NCBI GenBank assembly: GCA_002365855.1 | Contig: DFAP01000013.1 | Coordinates: 1-24,618, forward strand | Reading direction: 5' to 3' | DNA: 24,618 nucleotides | DNA from: Pelotomaculum sp. UBA3103 | GTDB lineage: Bacteria > Bacillota > Desulfotomaculia > Desulfotomaculales > Pelotomaculaceae | Shown: positions 8,189 to 17,029 of the stretch, piece after piece | Position numbering within the stretch: the first letter of the stretch is position 1 | How the letters are laid out: every line of letters begins with the position of its first letter | Made by a program: the position numbers and the translations under genes | The notes under the pieces: generated by a model | The model's input: only the letters and a program-made list of their open reading frames with translations | What the model was told of the DNA's origin: nothing | Databases searched by the model: none

Positions 8189-8966
8189 TTATTTTACTAT
8201 TAAACGTCTCAGCAGGTATATTGGCAAAGGCATGATTAGTACAGTAGCTGCAATAAGCCAAATAAAATCCCCTGCCAGGCTGGCGCCTGCGTTTCCCATA
8301 ACTAACCCCCTGGTTAGATTGACAAGGTGATAGAGCGGGCTGAACCAGGCTATTTTTTGAACTATGGCAGGCATACCTGAAAGCGGAAAGAAGACCCCGG
8401 AAAATAGAAACAGTGGCGTTATAAACAGCGAAAAAAAGTAATTAAAGCTATCGATATTTGGCACCAAACCTATCCAGGACACAGATATAGCCGCGAAAAA
8501 CAGACCTGCCACTGCTAGGACAGGGGGTATTAATAAAGCCCATGGTGATTGCACCAGACCAAGAGCCCCTATAACGAGCAGTATAACTGTGCCGTATATG
8601 ACAGCCTTTAACGCCCCAAAAAGCATGTCCCCCATTATTACGTCATCTATGCCGGCCGGTGTTGCGATAATGGCGTGATATGTTTTTTTGGAACTCCATC
8701 CTGACAAAAATGCCATATGTACATTCCTAAGCAGTGGCAAACATAGCTGACGAGGCTATTAGGCCGGGCGCAAGATTGTTCAGGTAAGGTATCCCTTCCA
8801 TTGGCTGAACATAAGCCCCCAGGCCGAAACCCAACGCTGCCAGATAAAACAGCGGCTCAATAAAATTAAAGGACAGGCTTACCTTCCAGGTTCTGCGATA
8901 AACGAGCAGGTTCCTATTGATTACCTTCAAAACTAAACCTGAGTTAATGGGCTTGTAAAAAATCAC
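8189..8966 (-). pseudogene. ABC-2 type exporter permease (NodJ-like), broken by an amber codon and a frameshift
   Basis: Permease partner of the ATPase at 8963-9886. The first frame starts at GTG 8966, sharing GTGA with the ATPase stop (translational coupling), and reads ...LAPGLIASSAMFATA then TAG (8727-8729). Past the TAG the same frame continues the family sequence ECTYGIFVRMEFQK, where related proteins have an aromatic residue at the TAG position. A run of seven A (T at 8683-8689) then shifts the frame; removing one A joins it to TYHAIIATPAGIDDV and the remaining five or so helices, ending IYLLRRLIVK at 8189. The whole would be about 258 residues with six membrane segments. Two independent lesions make an active product unlikely unless the sequence is wrong. 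Confidence 0.85.
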
Positions 8967-9886
8967 TGCGCCAGCCCCCTGCCGGTTAGCTTTAAAAATA
9001 CGTCTTCTAGGTTGGACTGCCGGAGTATTAGTTGAGATGATCCGTTAGAAAGTGATTTGAGCGATTCTGTCAAATCATAACCGTTCGTGGCGTAAATAAA
9101 AAGCGAATCACCTACCACTAAGTACCCTTTTATATTGTCACTGTCCGTTTTCAGAATATCATCTAAGAGTTCAGCACCATGCCTGAGTTCCAGGACTTCT
9201 TTCCCAATATGTTTTTCAGTAAGCTCCCGTGGCTTCCCACCCTCTAAAATAATTCCTTCGTCAATGATGAGCAGATAGTCGCAAAGGTTTTCTGCCTCTT
9301 CCATGTAATGAGTGTTTAACAGGAGGGTGACACCTTGTTCTTTTAAGCGCCTTAACCGCTGCCAGACAAGATGTCTGGCTTGCGGGTCAAGTCCTGTGGT
9401 TGGCTCATCTAAAATGAGTATCTCTGGAGAGTTGATTAAAGCCCTGGCTATAGTCAACCTCCTCTTCATACCCCCGGAAAGCTTGTCGACTTTTTCATCC
9501 TGGTACTGGCTCAGGCTGAAAAACTCCAGAAGCTCTTTAGCCCGTAACAATAGCTGCTTTTTTGGGATGTTGAAAAAACCCCCATAAACCAGAAGGTTTT
9601 CAATAACATTGAGATCGGTGTCAAGGTTGTTCTCCTGGGACACGACACCTAGCCTGCTTTTTATTTCTCTTGATTTTATACGTACATCCATGCCCAGCAC
9701 AAAAAGACTACCCGCTGTTACTGGCGAAAAACAGTAAATCATTTTAGCTATGGATGTCTTGCCCGCGCCGTTTGGTCCCAGCAGGCCAAAACACTCTTTT
9801 GACCTGACGGTAAACTCAACGCCCTTCACAGCACGCCTGCCATTATATTCCTTAACCAGGCCCCGGGCTTCGATCACATTGTTCAA
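8963..9886 (-). CDS. ABC transporter ATPase, DrrA/NodI type
   Basis: Energises export through an ABC-2 permease; substrate not predictable (drugs, lipids or polysaccharides in this group). 307 residues: Walker A GPNGAGKT (37-44), Q-loop VVSQENNLD, signature LSGGM (136-140), Walker B LILDEP (157-162), D-loop TGLDP and switch His in LLNTHYMEE. A C-terminal extension of about 90 residues ends in RQSNLEDVFLKLTGR, typical of the DrrA/NodI group. The start is TTG at 9886, five bases after a GGGGG site. A strong promoter precedes it, separating it from hydA upstream. The gene itself is intact, although its permease is not. Confidence 0.95.
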   Translation of the reverse strand: MNNVIEARGLVKEYNGRRAVKGVEFTVRSKECFGLLGPNGAGKTSIAKMIYCFSPVTAGSLFVLGMDVRIKSREIKSRLGVVSQENNLDTDLNVIENLLVYGGFFNIPKKQLLLRAKELLEFFSLSQYQDEKVDKLSGGMKRRLTIARALINSPEILILDEPTTGLDPQARHLVWQRLRRLKEQGVTLLLNTHYMEEAENLCDYLLIIDEGIILEGGKPRELTEKHIGKEVLELRHGAELLDDILKTDSDNIKGYLVVGDSLFIYATNGYDLTESLKSLSNGSSQLILRQSNLEDVFLKLTGRGLAQ

Positions 9887-9928
9887 TATATCCCCCGTTT
9901 ATAATGCACTTTAGATTTTCCATTATTT

Positions 9929-9958
9929 ATTATATCCTCTTTGAACTTACCTGGTCAA
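9929..9958 (-). promoter_or_regulatory. Strong sigma-A-type promoter of the ABC transporter operon
   Basis: Minus strand: TTGACC (9953-9958), 18-base spacer, TATAAT (9929-9934). It lies in the 99-base gap between the hydA stop and the ATPase start and shows that the transporter genes need not depend on hydrogenase transcription. Confidence 0.75.
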
Positions 9959-9985
9959 ACACTTGTGTTTTATCTGGTTTATTCA

Positions 9986-11853
9986 CTATTGTAACTTTTG
10001 TTCATCGACTTTGCCATCTTTTGGCACATACTGGTTGTCTTGTGGTGGAATATTCTCCTTCACATGGCCGGCATGACTGCCTTTTGTTCCACCATAATTG
10101 AAACCTGGTAATTTACCACGAGGAGTGTAGTATGTGTGAAGCAAATTTTTTGAAATATCCCCTAAAGGGTGTCCCAGGAACTCTTCATATATCTTTTTTA
10201 CCGAAGGATTTTCATGCGCCCGCCGCAGTTCTTTTGAATAATCGATGCGGGCAAGAGCATCCGCGCGATTATGCCTGTAATCCAGCGATATCTCCTTATG
10301 CTCCCTGCCGCCGAAAATTGGCTGCCCGCCACCTCCAACACATCCACCAGGACAGGCCATGATCTCGACATAGTCAAATTGCTCGCCCGCCCTTAACCTG
10401 TCCATCAATACTCTGGCGTTACCCGTGCCGTGAGCTATGGCAACCTTTATCGGACGTCCTTTCAGTTCTACCCAGGCCTCTTTCAAACCGCTGAAACCCC
10501 TTAGCTCCTCGTAATCCAATAGGTCCATTTCCTTACCCGTTGTCAGGAAATAGGCTGTTCTTACTGCCGCTTCAATAACACCTCCGGTAGAGCCGAATAT
10601 AGACCCGGCGCCGCTTGAAATTCCCATGGGAACATCATAATCCTCATCAGGGAGTTGGTTAAAATTTATTCCAGCCTGCCTGATCATCCTGGCAAGCTCC
10701 CTGGTGGTCAAAACCCAGTCCACATCTTTAAAATCTTCTGTGCCCATCTCAGGGCGGCTTGCTTCATATTTTTTTGCAGTACAAGGCATGATTGCTACCA
10801 CCACAATTCTTTTCGGGTCTATTCCTTCCTTTTCAGCAAAATAGGTTTTCGTAAGTGCCCCGAACATTTCGTGCGGAGACTTACAGGTAGATAGGTTATC
10901 AAGAAACTCGGAATAAAAGTGCTCGGCAAACTTCACCCAGCCAGGACTGCAGGACGAAAGCAGGGGTAGTTTTCCCCTTCCGTCCAGACGCTCAAGCAAT
11001 TCATGCGCTTCCTCTATAACAGTCAGATCAGCTGTGAAATCAGTGGCAAAAACCCTATCAAATCCCAGGCGCCTGAGCGCTGCCACCAGCTTTCCTGTGA
11101 CAACGGTCCCAACAGGATACCCAAACACCTCTCCCAAAGTCACCTGAATTGATGGCGCTGTCTGAACCACCACATATTTATCCGGATCCTCAAGGGCTTC
11201 CCAAACAGAATCTATACACTCTTTTTCAGTGATAGATGCTGTCGGGCAGGCAATTGCGCATTGACCGCATGTTATGCAGGCCACCTGGGACAGATCCTGC
11301 ATGAAGGCGGGGGCAATGACGTATCGTAAGCGCGGTTAATCGCAGAATATACGTTTACTTCCTGAACCTTACTGCATATAGCCTCACAACGCCTGCACTT
11401 TATACATTTGTTGTAATCCCTGACTATAAATGAGTTTTTATTTTGAACTGGAAGAGATTTCATCTCTCCCGTAAATTTAATGTTCCGTATACCCAGGTTA
11501 TCGGCAATATTTTGCAATTCACAATTCAAATTACGGATGCAGGTTGTACACTCCCGGTGGTGATCGGAAAGCAGCAGCTCAACCATTGTTCTCCTGACTC
11601 TCCTTACCCTCGGTGAGGAGGTGTAAACAACCAAACCTTCCGTAGCCGGGTAAACACAGGAGGCCTGAAGCGTCTTTGTGCCCTTTATTTCCACTTCAAC
11701 CAGGCAGACCCGGCAGGAGCCAATTTCATTGATATGCCGCAGATAGCAAAGGCTGGGGATTTCTATACCCGCCTGACGCGCCGCCTCAAGCACGTTCATA
11801 CCCTTGTCAGCTTCTACCTCCTTGCCATCTATATTTAATTTTATTTTGTCCAC
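9986..11853 (-). pseudogene. hydA: [FeFe] hydrogenase catalytic subunit HydA, split by a one-base deletion
   Basis: Large subunit of a trimeric NAD(P)-linked hydrogenase. The first frame (GTG at 11853) has a NuoG-like [2Fe-2S] site (Cys36, 47, 50, 66), a His-Cys cluster (His98, Cys102, 105, 111) and a four-Cys cluster site (150, 153, 156, 160), then leaves the family at NRAYDTS. The second frame resumes with MQDLSQVACITCGQC. Adding one base at about 11318-11321 restores TVIAPAFMQD, the usual linker, and one protein of about 620 residues. H-cluster motifs: L1 reads SSCSPGW, L2 MPCTAKKYE, L3 EIMACPGGCVGGGGQP. A tail of about 40 residues rich in Gly, His and Pro follows. If the deletion is real, the H-cluster domain could only be made separately, from ATG 11302 or similar. 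Confidence 0.93.
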
Positions 11854-11869
11854 TATTTTTTCAGGGTTA

Positions 11870-13822
11870 TCATAAAGCTGCCCGGTCTTCCGTACTACCG
11901 GACCCGGTGAGAATTCCGGTATTATTATTTTTACCCCTCCCTTTCTGGTAACCCTTTAAGATCGCTTCTCTTGGGCATTTTGCAGCGCAAGCCGCGCATT
12001 TAACGCATTTTTCCGGATCAATCCTGTAGGGCTGCCCTCTCCCTCCAGTTATGGCCTGTACAGCACATACCTTTGCACACAGACCGCAGGCGGCACATTT
12101 AGCCTCATCTATGGTATAGTGTAATAGACCCTTACATACACCAGCCGGACATCTCTTATCCCTCACGTGTGCTATATACTCGTCTCTGAAATAACGCATG
12201 GTAGACAATACCGGGTTAGGTGCGGTCTGTCCCAGCCCGCATAAGGAAGCATCCCGAACATCATAGGACAGTTCTTCAAGCAGTTCCAGGTCTTCCATCT
12301 CCCCATGCCCTTCCGTGATTCTTTTCAGGATCTCTAGAATTCTTTTTGTGCCGATTCGGCAGGGAGTGCATCTTCCACATGATTCATCCTGACTGAATTC
12401 AAGGTAAAATCGCGCGATATCAACCATGCAGTTTTCCTCGTCCATGACAATCATTCCACCTGAGCCCATCATTGACCCAGTCTCTTTTAGAGATTCGTAA
12501 TCTATAGGCAAGTCAAGAAATTCTTCCGGTATACATCCTCCTGAAGGACCGCCGGTTTGCACAGCTTTAAACTTTTTATTCCCTGGTATTCCTCCCCCGA
12601 TATCAAAGATTACAGTACGTAGGGATGTACCCATGGGCACCTCAATTAACCCCGTGTTTTTTATTCTTCCGGCCAGTGAAAATACCTTGGAGCCTTTACT
12701 TGTTGAGGTCCCCTGTCCACTGTACCACTCCCATCCCTCTCTCAAGACAACCGGTACATTTGCGAAGGTCTCAACATTGTTAATCAGTGTCGGCTTGCCC
12801 CACAGACCTTCCTGGGCAGGAAAAGGCGGTCTCGGACGTGGTTCCCCGCGCTGGCCCATAATCGAATGCAAAAGCGAGGTTTCCTCCCCACATACGAAAG
12901 CACCTGCGCCAAAGCGTAGTTCAATCATGAAGCTAAATGAAGAATTAAATAAATTATTTCCAAGCAGTCCCATTTCACTGGCCTGCAAAATGGCAATCTC
13001 TAACCTTTTTACTGCAATTGGGTACTCCGCGCGTACATAGATATATCCCTGCTTTGCTCCAATGCAATAACCTGCAATAGCCATAGCTTCCAGTACACTG
13101 TGGGGATCCCCTTCAAGAATGCTCCGGTCCATAAAAGCGCCCGGATCTCCCTCATCAGCGTTGCAAACGACATACTTGGGCGTGACATCCTGTGTCGCCG
13201 TTATCTCCCACTTTTTACCTGTTAAAAACCCTGCCCCTCCCCTGCCGCGCAAACCGGATTTACTTATATGTTCAATCACGTCCTCCTTTCTTTTGTTTAT
13301 AACAACGTCTGCCAATGCAAAGTAGCCGTCCCTGGCAACATATTCACCTATATCCTCAGGATTAATAACACCGCAGTTGCGTAAAACGATCCTCTTTTGA
13401 GATTTGAAAAAGTTTATGTCTTTTATACTGTAAACTCTTTTCCCCTCATGCTTATCCATATAAAGAAGTCTTTCAACAATCTCTCCACCCGTTATATGGG
13501 TTTCCACGATTTCTTTGACATCCTTCGGCTGCACACGGCAGTAGAATATCTCTCCAGGGTGCACCATCACTATTGGACCATACTCGCAAAAACCAAAACA
13601 ACCGGTCTTCAATACCCGAACATTATCTGCCAAGCCCATGTTCTGTATTTCTTCCTCCAGCCTGATTCTTATATCTTCACTCTCTGAGGATGTGCAGGCT
13701 GTACCAGAGCATACCAGAACTTGAGTCAGACCCAGGCCATTACGGTGTCCCAACCTCTGTTTGATTAAAGGTAAATGTTTTTCTTTTAATGATTTAAGTT
13801 CTTCAATGCTTTTTATTTGCAC
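11870..13822 (-). CDS. hydB: NADH-binding hydrogenase subunit HydB (NuoF-like)
   Basis: Diaphorase subunit that carries FMN and binds NADH, passing electrons between NADH, ferredoxin and HydA. Domains in order: a thioredoxin-like [2Fe-2S] domain (CSGTAC, then TGCFGFCEYGP), the NuoF core with the flavin/NADH glycine-rich loop (GLRGRGGAGFLTGKKWE), the [4Fe-4S] motif SCGRCTPCRIGTKR, and a C-terminal two-cluster ferredoxin domain (CAACGLCAKVC, CVKCAACAAKC). This layout is typical of bifurcating HydB/HndC. I use GTG at 13822, five bases after AGGTGA; GTG at 13831 is the alternative. The start overlaps the end of hydC by 20 bases and hydA follows after 16 bases, so the three genes are one operon. 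Confidence 0.96.
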   Translation of the reverse strand: MQIKSIEELKSLKEKHLPLIKQRLGHRNGLGLTQVLVCSGTACTSSESEDIRIRLEEEIQNMGLADNVRVLKTGCFGFCEYGPIVMVHPGEIFYCRVQPKDVKEIVETHITGGEIVERLLYMDKHEGKRVYSIKDINFFKSQKRIVLRNCGVINPEDIGEYVARDGYFALADVVINKRKEDVIEHISKSGLRGRGGAGFLTGKKWEITATQDVTPKYVVCNADEGDPGAFMDRSILEGDPHSVLEAMAIAGYCIGAKQGYIYVRAEYPIAVKRLEIAILQASEMGLLGNNLFNSSFSFMIELRFGAGAFVCGEETSLLHSIMGQRGEPRPRPPFPAQEGLWGKPTLINNVETFANVPVVLREGWEWYSGQGTSTSKGSKVFSLAGRIKNTGLIEVPMGTSLRTVIFDIGGGIPGNKKFKAVQTGGPSGGCIPEEFLDLPIDYESLKETGSMMGSGGMIVMDEENCMVDIARFYLEFSQDESCGRCTPCRIGTKRILEILKRITEGHGEMEDLELLEELSYDVRDASLCGLGQTAPNPVLSTMRYFRDEYIAHVRDKRCPAGVCKGLLHYTIDEAKCAACGLCAKVCAVQAITGGRGQPYRIDPEKCVKCAACAAKCPREAILKGYQKGRGKNNNTGILTGSGSTEDRAAL

Positions 13823-14402
13823 TTTTTTCACCTTTTTTTCGGATCGATTGAATTATTTTTTCTATATCACTGCTGCTGGTTTTTCCATGAACATCTTCAT
13901 TTATAACCAGGACTGGCGCTAAACCGCAGGCGCCGATGCACCTGGCACTCTTTAAAGTAAACAGCTTATCAGGTGTTGTTTCACCTTCATCTATATTCAG
14001 CCGCCTTTTAAGTGCATCCATTAGTTCCTGGGCGCCATTAACATAGCAGGCGGTACCCATACAAAGGTTGAACACGTTTTTACCTTTAGGTTCAGTTGAA
14101 AAAAGAGAATAAAAAGTTACAACACCGTGTACTTCACTAACAGGGGTACCGGTCCTTTCAGCTATATAAGCCTGGACCTCTTCCGGCAGGTAGCCGAATA
14201 TATCCTGGGCTTTTTGCAGGATGCGGATTAACTGGCCTCTTTCATTCGCATATCTGTTAATAACCAGGTCTAAGTTCATGTATTTACCGGTTAACTCATC
14301 TGATTTTATAACATCAAATCCACCCTGCGCATCCGCCGTTTGATAACTGTGCCCTTTATGTGACTCTTCAATGTCGTTCGTAAAATTTGTATCTCCAGCC
14401 AT
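13803..14402 (-). CDS. hydC: Hydrogenase [2Fe-2S] subunit HydC (NuoE-like)
   Basis: Small electron-transfer subunit of the trimeric hydrogenase, homologous to NuoE. The [2Fe-2S] ligands are visible as Cys114 and Cys119 (CMGTAC) and Cys155 and Cys159 (CIGAC); the helical part before them (QDIFGYLPEEVQAYIAERTGTPVSEVHGVVTFYSLF) is the family hallmark. The protein is 199 residues; about 40 N-terminal residues are extra and polar. ATG at 14402 follows AAGGGGA by seven bases. First gene of hydC-hydB-hydA. A TATAAT at 14418-14423 with a poor -35 is the only promoter hint. Confidence 0.95.
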   Translation of the reverse strand: MAGDTNFTNDIEESHKGHSYQTADAQGGFDVIKSDELTGKYMNLDLVINRYANERGQLIRILQKAQDIFGYLPEEVQAYIAERTGTPVSEVHGVVTFYSLFSTEPKGKNVFNLCMGTACYVNGAQELMDALKRRLNIDEGETTPDKLFTLKSARCIGACGLAPVLVINEDVHGKTSSSDIEKIIQSIRKKGEKSANKKH

Positions 14403-14455
14403 TACACATCCCCTTTTATTATATTAATGTCCATCTTTACGTGCCATTTATGCTC

Positions 14456-14483
14456 TAAAATAAAAACTGCCAGAAATGGCAGT
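14456..14483 (-). terminator. Terminator between the glycosyltransferase gene and the hydrogenase operon
   Basis: ACTGCCA (14466-14472), loop GAAA, TGGCAGT (14477-14483); on the minus strand the stem is followed by TTTTTATTTT. It ends transcripts from the gene at 14546-15691 and isolates hydCBA from it. Confidence 0.9.
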
Positions 14484-14545
14484 ATGAAAATTTTATCCTG
14501 TTGACCCATGAGGGTTATTATATATTAAACAGTCGAGTCATAACT

Positions 14546-15691
14546 CTACCTAATCTTTTTTTCTACCAGGCTAAGGTAGCAGTCAAGCAGCTCTTCCGTG
14601 CATTTTTCGGATGACAGCTTTTCTGCGTTAAACTTTGCCGCCCGGCTCATCTCCTCGCGGGCTTCTGCATTTTCCAGTAGATAACAAATTTTTTCTGCAA
14701 AATGGACTGGTTCTTGTCCTGTTAAAAATCCATCCACTCCGTTTTCGATCATCTCCGCGATACCATATGCGCTTACAGCTACTACCGGGAGACCGGCAGC
14801 TTTTGCCTCCGTGATCACAATTCCCTGGGTTTCGGTTAGAGAAGAAAATACAAACAAGTCAGACCCGGAGTAGCAATGTACAACTTCTTCGGGGGACAGC
14901 GTATCTGTGAAGATAACTTTACGATCTATGCCGAGCTTAGAAGCTTTAGTTATCAGCTCATCCTTTTCAGGTCCACCCCCAACAAGAACCAGAGTTGAAT
15001 TTTTAATTTCCTTATTTACAAGTTTATAGCTATCCATAAGAAAACCTATATTTTTTTCCTGGCCCAATCTTCCAACAAACAGAAGGACCTTTTCTTCCGG
15101 CGAAACATTATATTTGTGCCTCAGCCACATCGGATCTCCTTTTTGGTATTTCTCAATCTTTATTCCTGTAGACACTTTCTTAACAGGTGCACGAACGCCT
15201 ATCTCATGAAGGTAGTCACCTATAACCCCGGTTGGGACAATAACCAGATCGCAAATATTGCAAAAATCACGGCTAACCTTCTGGGCGAGCTCTTGTGTAT
15301 AAGATCGAGCAAAAGGAACGTAATGGACATACTGTTCATACAGGGTATGATAAGTAAATACAAGGGGCACATCCATTCTTCTTGCACATCTAGCCCCAAG
15401 CCGCCCCAACAGAAAAGGAGAGTGAACATGAATTAAGTCTAATTTGAGTTGTTTCACAGTAGGCCGGAAGCTCAGCGAAAAAGGCACCGCCACTGTAAAG
15501 TCGCGGTTTGTGGGCGAAGGAATGGAAGCAAAGCGGAAGACCCTGCTCTCCTTCCTGCAGTTCCTATAACTTGGAGCAAAGATATAAACCTCGTGCCCAA
15601 GGTTCGTAAGCTCCTCGGTAAACGTTTGAATGGAACGCACAACGCCACTGGTGTATGGCAAATAGCTGTCTGTAAAGATTCCTATTCTCAC
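14546..15691 (-). CDS. GT4-family glycosyltransferase, likely of glycolipid type
   Basis: Transfers a sugar from a nucleotide donor with retention of configuration. 381 residues in two Rossmann-like domains. The N-terminal acceptor domain starts MRIGIFTDSYLPYTSGVVRSI with the Gly-rich loop and has HVHSPF and YHTLYEQYVHY. The C-terminal donor domain starts at about 200 (LLFVGRLGQEKN) and carries the E-x7-E motif (Glu287, Glu295 in ETQGIVITE). The pattern is closest to the group acting on diacylglycerol or phosphatidylinositol, so a membrane glycolipid role is plausible but inferred. No membrane segment. GTG at 15691 follows GGAGG by seven bases. Monocistronic by its terminator. Confidence 0.92.
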   Translation of the reverse strand: MRIGIFTDSYLPYTSGVVRSIQTFTEELTNLGHEVYIFAPSYRNCRKESRVFRFASIPSPTNRDFTVAVPFSLSFRPTVKQLKLDLIHVHSPFLLGRLGARCARRMDVPLVFTYHTLYEQYVHYVPFARSYTQELAQKVSRDFCNICDLVIVPTGVIGDYLHEIGVRAPVKKVSTGIKIEKYQKGDPMWLRHKYNVSPEEKVLLFVGRLGQEKNIGFLMDSYKLVNKEIKNSTLVLVGGGPEKDELITKASKLGIDRKVIFTDTLSPEEVVHCYSGSDLFVFSSLTETQGIVITEAKAAGLPVVAVSAYGIAEMIENGVDGFLTGQEPVHFAEKICYLLENAEAREEMSRAAKFNAEKLSSEKCTEELLDCYLSLVEKKIR

Positions 15692-15821
15692 TTGTTGTCC
15701 TCCAGTAAACTTCTGAGGCTAATTTTAGCACACCGCATAGAAGATCTGCAAGTTTCCCCGGGGCTTCCCTTTTCATACAGCTTATCGTTTTTTTTTAAGA
15801 AACATTTCTATCTACAATTTA

Positions 15822-16265
15822 TTATCTTACCCCGGTAATTTTCCACCCGTCTCCTGTTTTCCTGAGTACATACTGTAGCCTGCTTAAGTATGCCGTGCCG
15901 GTAATTTGATCTGTCTCCATAATATCGACAATGACGGCTGCTTCATTACCATATATTTCGGTAATAGTTATGTTTATAACCCTGGTTTCGTATTCCCATC
16001 CGGTGGGCACACTGACAAAACTCAAAGCCGATTCGCATTTTTCTGAAAGATAGGGCTCAGCAAAAATTGGACTCAATACTCTTTCCATTTCATTTCTTGA
16101 TGAAGCCAGAATCCATCCTGTATCTTCAACAGCATGCCGAACAACATCATCAATCGCGATTTTGTTATCTTCTGTCATGGTATTAGGATAGATCAAAGCG
16201 CCTGACGCCATCTGCATTAATATAAAGGCGGATAATACAACTGCGATAAAGCCGTTTTTCAGCAA
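15822..16265 (-). CDS. Secreted hypothetical protein, NTF2-like appearance
   Basis: 147 residues. The first 25 (LKNGFIAVVLSAFILMQMASGA) form a signal peptide or membrane anchor; no lipobox Cys is present. The rest has a helix-rich first half and strands in the second (RVINITITEIYGNEAAVIVDIME), closing with YVLRKTGDGWKITGVR, a common ending of NTF2/SnoaL-like folds. No catalytic motif seen. The TTG start at 16265 is forced by an upstream in-frame TAG and by the signal peptide. Its GGGGTG ribosome site lies inside one arm of the hairpin at 16266-16311. It lies 144 bases downstream of the fmdE-family gene and may be the last gene of the pfkA transcript. Confidence 0.75.
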   Translation of the reverse strand: MLKNGFIAVVLSAFILMQMASGALIYPNTMTEDNKIAIDDVVRHAVEDTGWILASSRNEMERVLSPIFAEPYLSEKCESALSFVSVPTGWEYETRVINITITEIYGNEAAVIVDIMETDQITGTAYLSRLQYVLRKTGDGWKITGVR

Positions 16266-16311
16266 TGGAGAGCACCCCGTTTCTAACTAATTAAATACGG
16301 CGTGCTCTCCA
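16266..16311 (-). promoter_or_regulatory. Leader hairpin that buries the ribosome binding site of the secreted protein
   Basis: TGGAGAGCAC (16266-16275) and GTGCTCTCCA (16302-16311) pair perfectly, and CCGT (16277-16280) with ACGG (16297-16300) extends the stem to 14 pairs with one mismatch and a 16-base loop. On the minus strand the 3' arm contains GGGGTG and ends directly at the TTG start codon. No T run follows, so it is not a usual terminator. Confidence 0.75.
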
Positions 16312-16409
16312 TAAAAACCTTCCAATAAATGTAAATTTAAGAATTATTCCATCAAACTGTGATTTAATGGTCCCCCTTAGAAGTCTTATTTCAATGCCTT
16401 AGAAAGGTT

Positions 16410-16994
16410 CTATCCTGCACAAGGGATACATACAATCCTGCCTTCTTTCAGCCTTGTCCTGGGCTCCATAACTCCTTCCAGGCATTCAGCACACTGCAGG
16501 GTCTGATAAACGGACGCCCTCTCAGGAAGATTTATGTACACTTCTTTAATATCAAATACTTCCGGACCGGCAGTCAGCAACTTCTGAACACGGTCTCTAA
16601 TACCATCTTTAAATAATTCCTTTTCCTTCTCTGTAGCATTACTGGAGTTCGCCCGCTCTTTAAGCGCTACAAATTCCGGATCGTAAGTCGTTCCGTACTT
16701 AACTGCAACTCTAACGGCACAACCATCACCACGCAGGGCAAACGTATATACCTGTTTTCCATAGTCAAGAAAGTACAAATTACCTTTTCCAAAACTGCAA
16801 CCGGCCAGTGCCTGAACCGCATCAATTCCACAGGAGTTGTTTTCCACAATGGCTATCATCTCCTCATCTGCTGAGCGATTGCTGCGCAAAGCTTCCATAG
16901 CCAGTTCAGCCGCCCGGAAACCAATGGCCAGACCAGGGCATGAGTGCCCGTGGAATTCAACAGTCCTTTCCCATGATGTCTTGTTATTACACAT
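16410..16994 (-). CDS. FmdE-family protein with C-terminal zinc ribbon
   Basis: Related to subunit E of molybdenum/tungsten formylmethanofuran dehydrogenases, a family common in anaerobic bacteria that lack that enzyme; a role around formate or molybdenum/tungsten enzymes is only inferred. The 194-residue protein has the FmdE signature FHGHSCPGLAIGFRAAE (14-30, His15, His17, Cys19), ENNSCGIDAVQALAGCSFGKGNL (about 51-73), and a zinc ribbon at the end (Cys168, Cys171, Cys189, Cys192). ATG at 16994 follows GGAGG by eight bases. It starts 35 bases after pfkA and is probably cotranscribed with it. Confidence 0.9.
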   Translation of the reverse strand: MCNNKTSWERTVEFHGHSCPGLAIGFRAAELAMEALRSNRSADEEMIAIVENNSCGIDAVQALAGCSFGKGNLYFLDYGKQVYTFALRGDGCAVRVAVKYGTTYDPEFVALKERANSSNATEKEKELFKDGIRDRVQKLLTAGPEVFDIKEVYINLPERASVYQTLQCAECLEGVMEPRTRLKEGRIVCIPCAG

Positions 16995-17029
16995 ATTTAT
17001 TCCTCCGATTATTAAGCAAAACCGGGATG

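Noticed and set aside
8727..8729. The TAG in the ABC permease as a pyrrolysine codon
   Set aside because: Some Peptococcaceae encode pyrrolysine, but it is known in methylamine methyltransferases, not transporters, and the same gene has a second, unrelated frameshift.
12633..13040. Plus-strand frames inside hydB and other large genes
   Set aside because: All are opposite strongly conserved minus-strand proteins.
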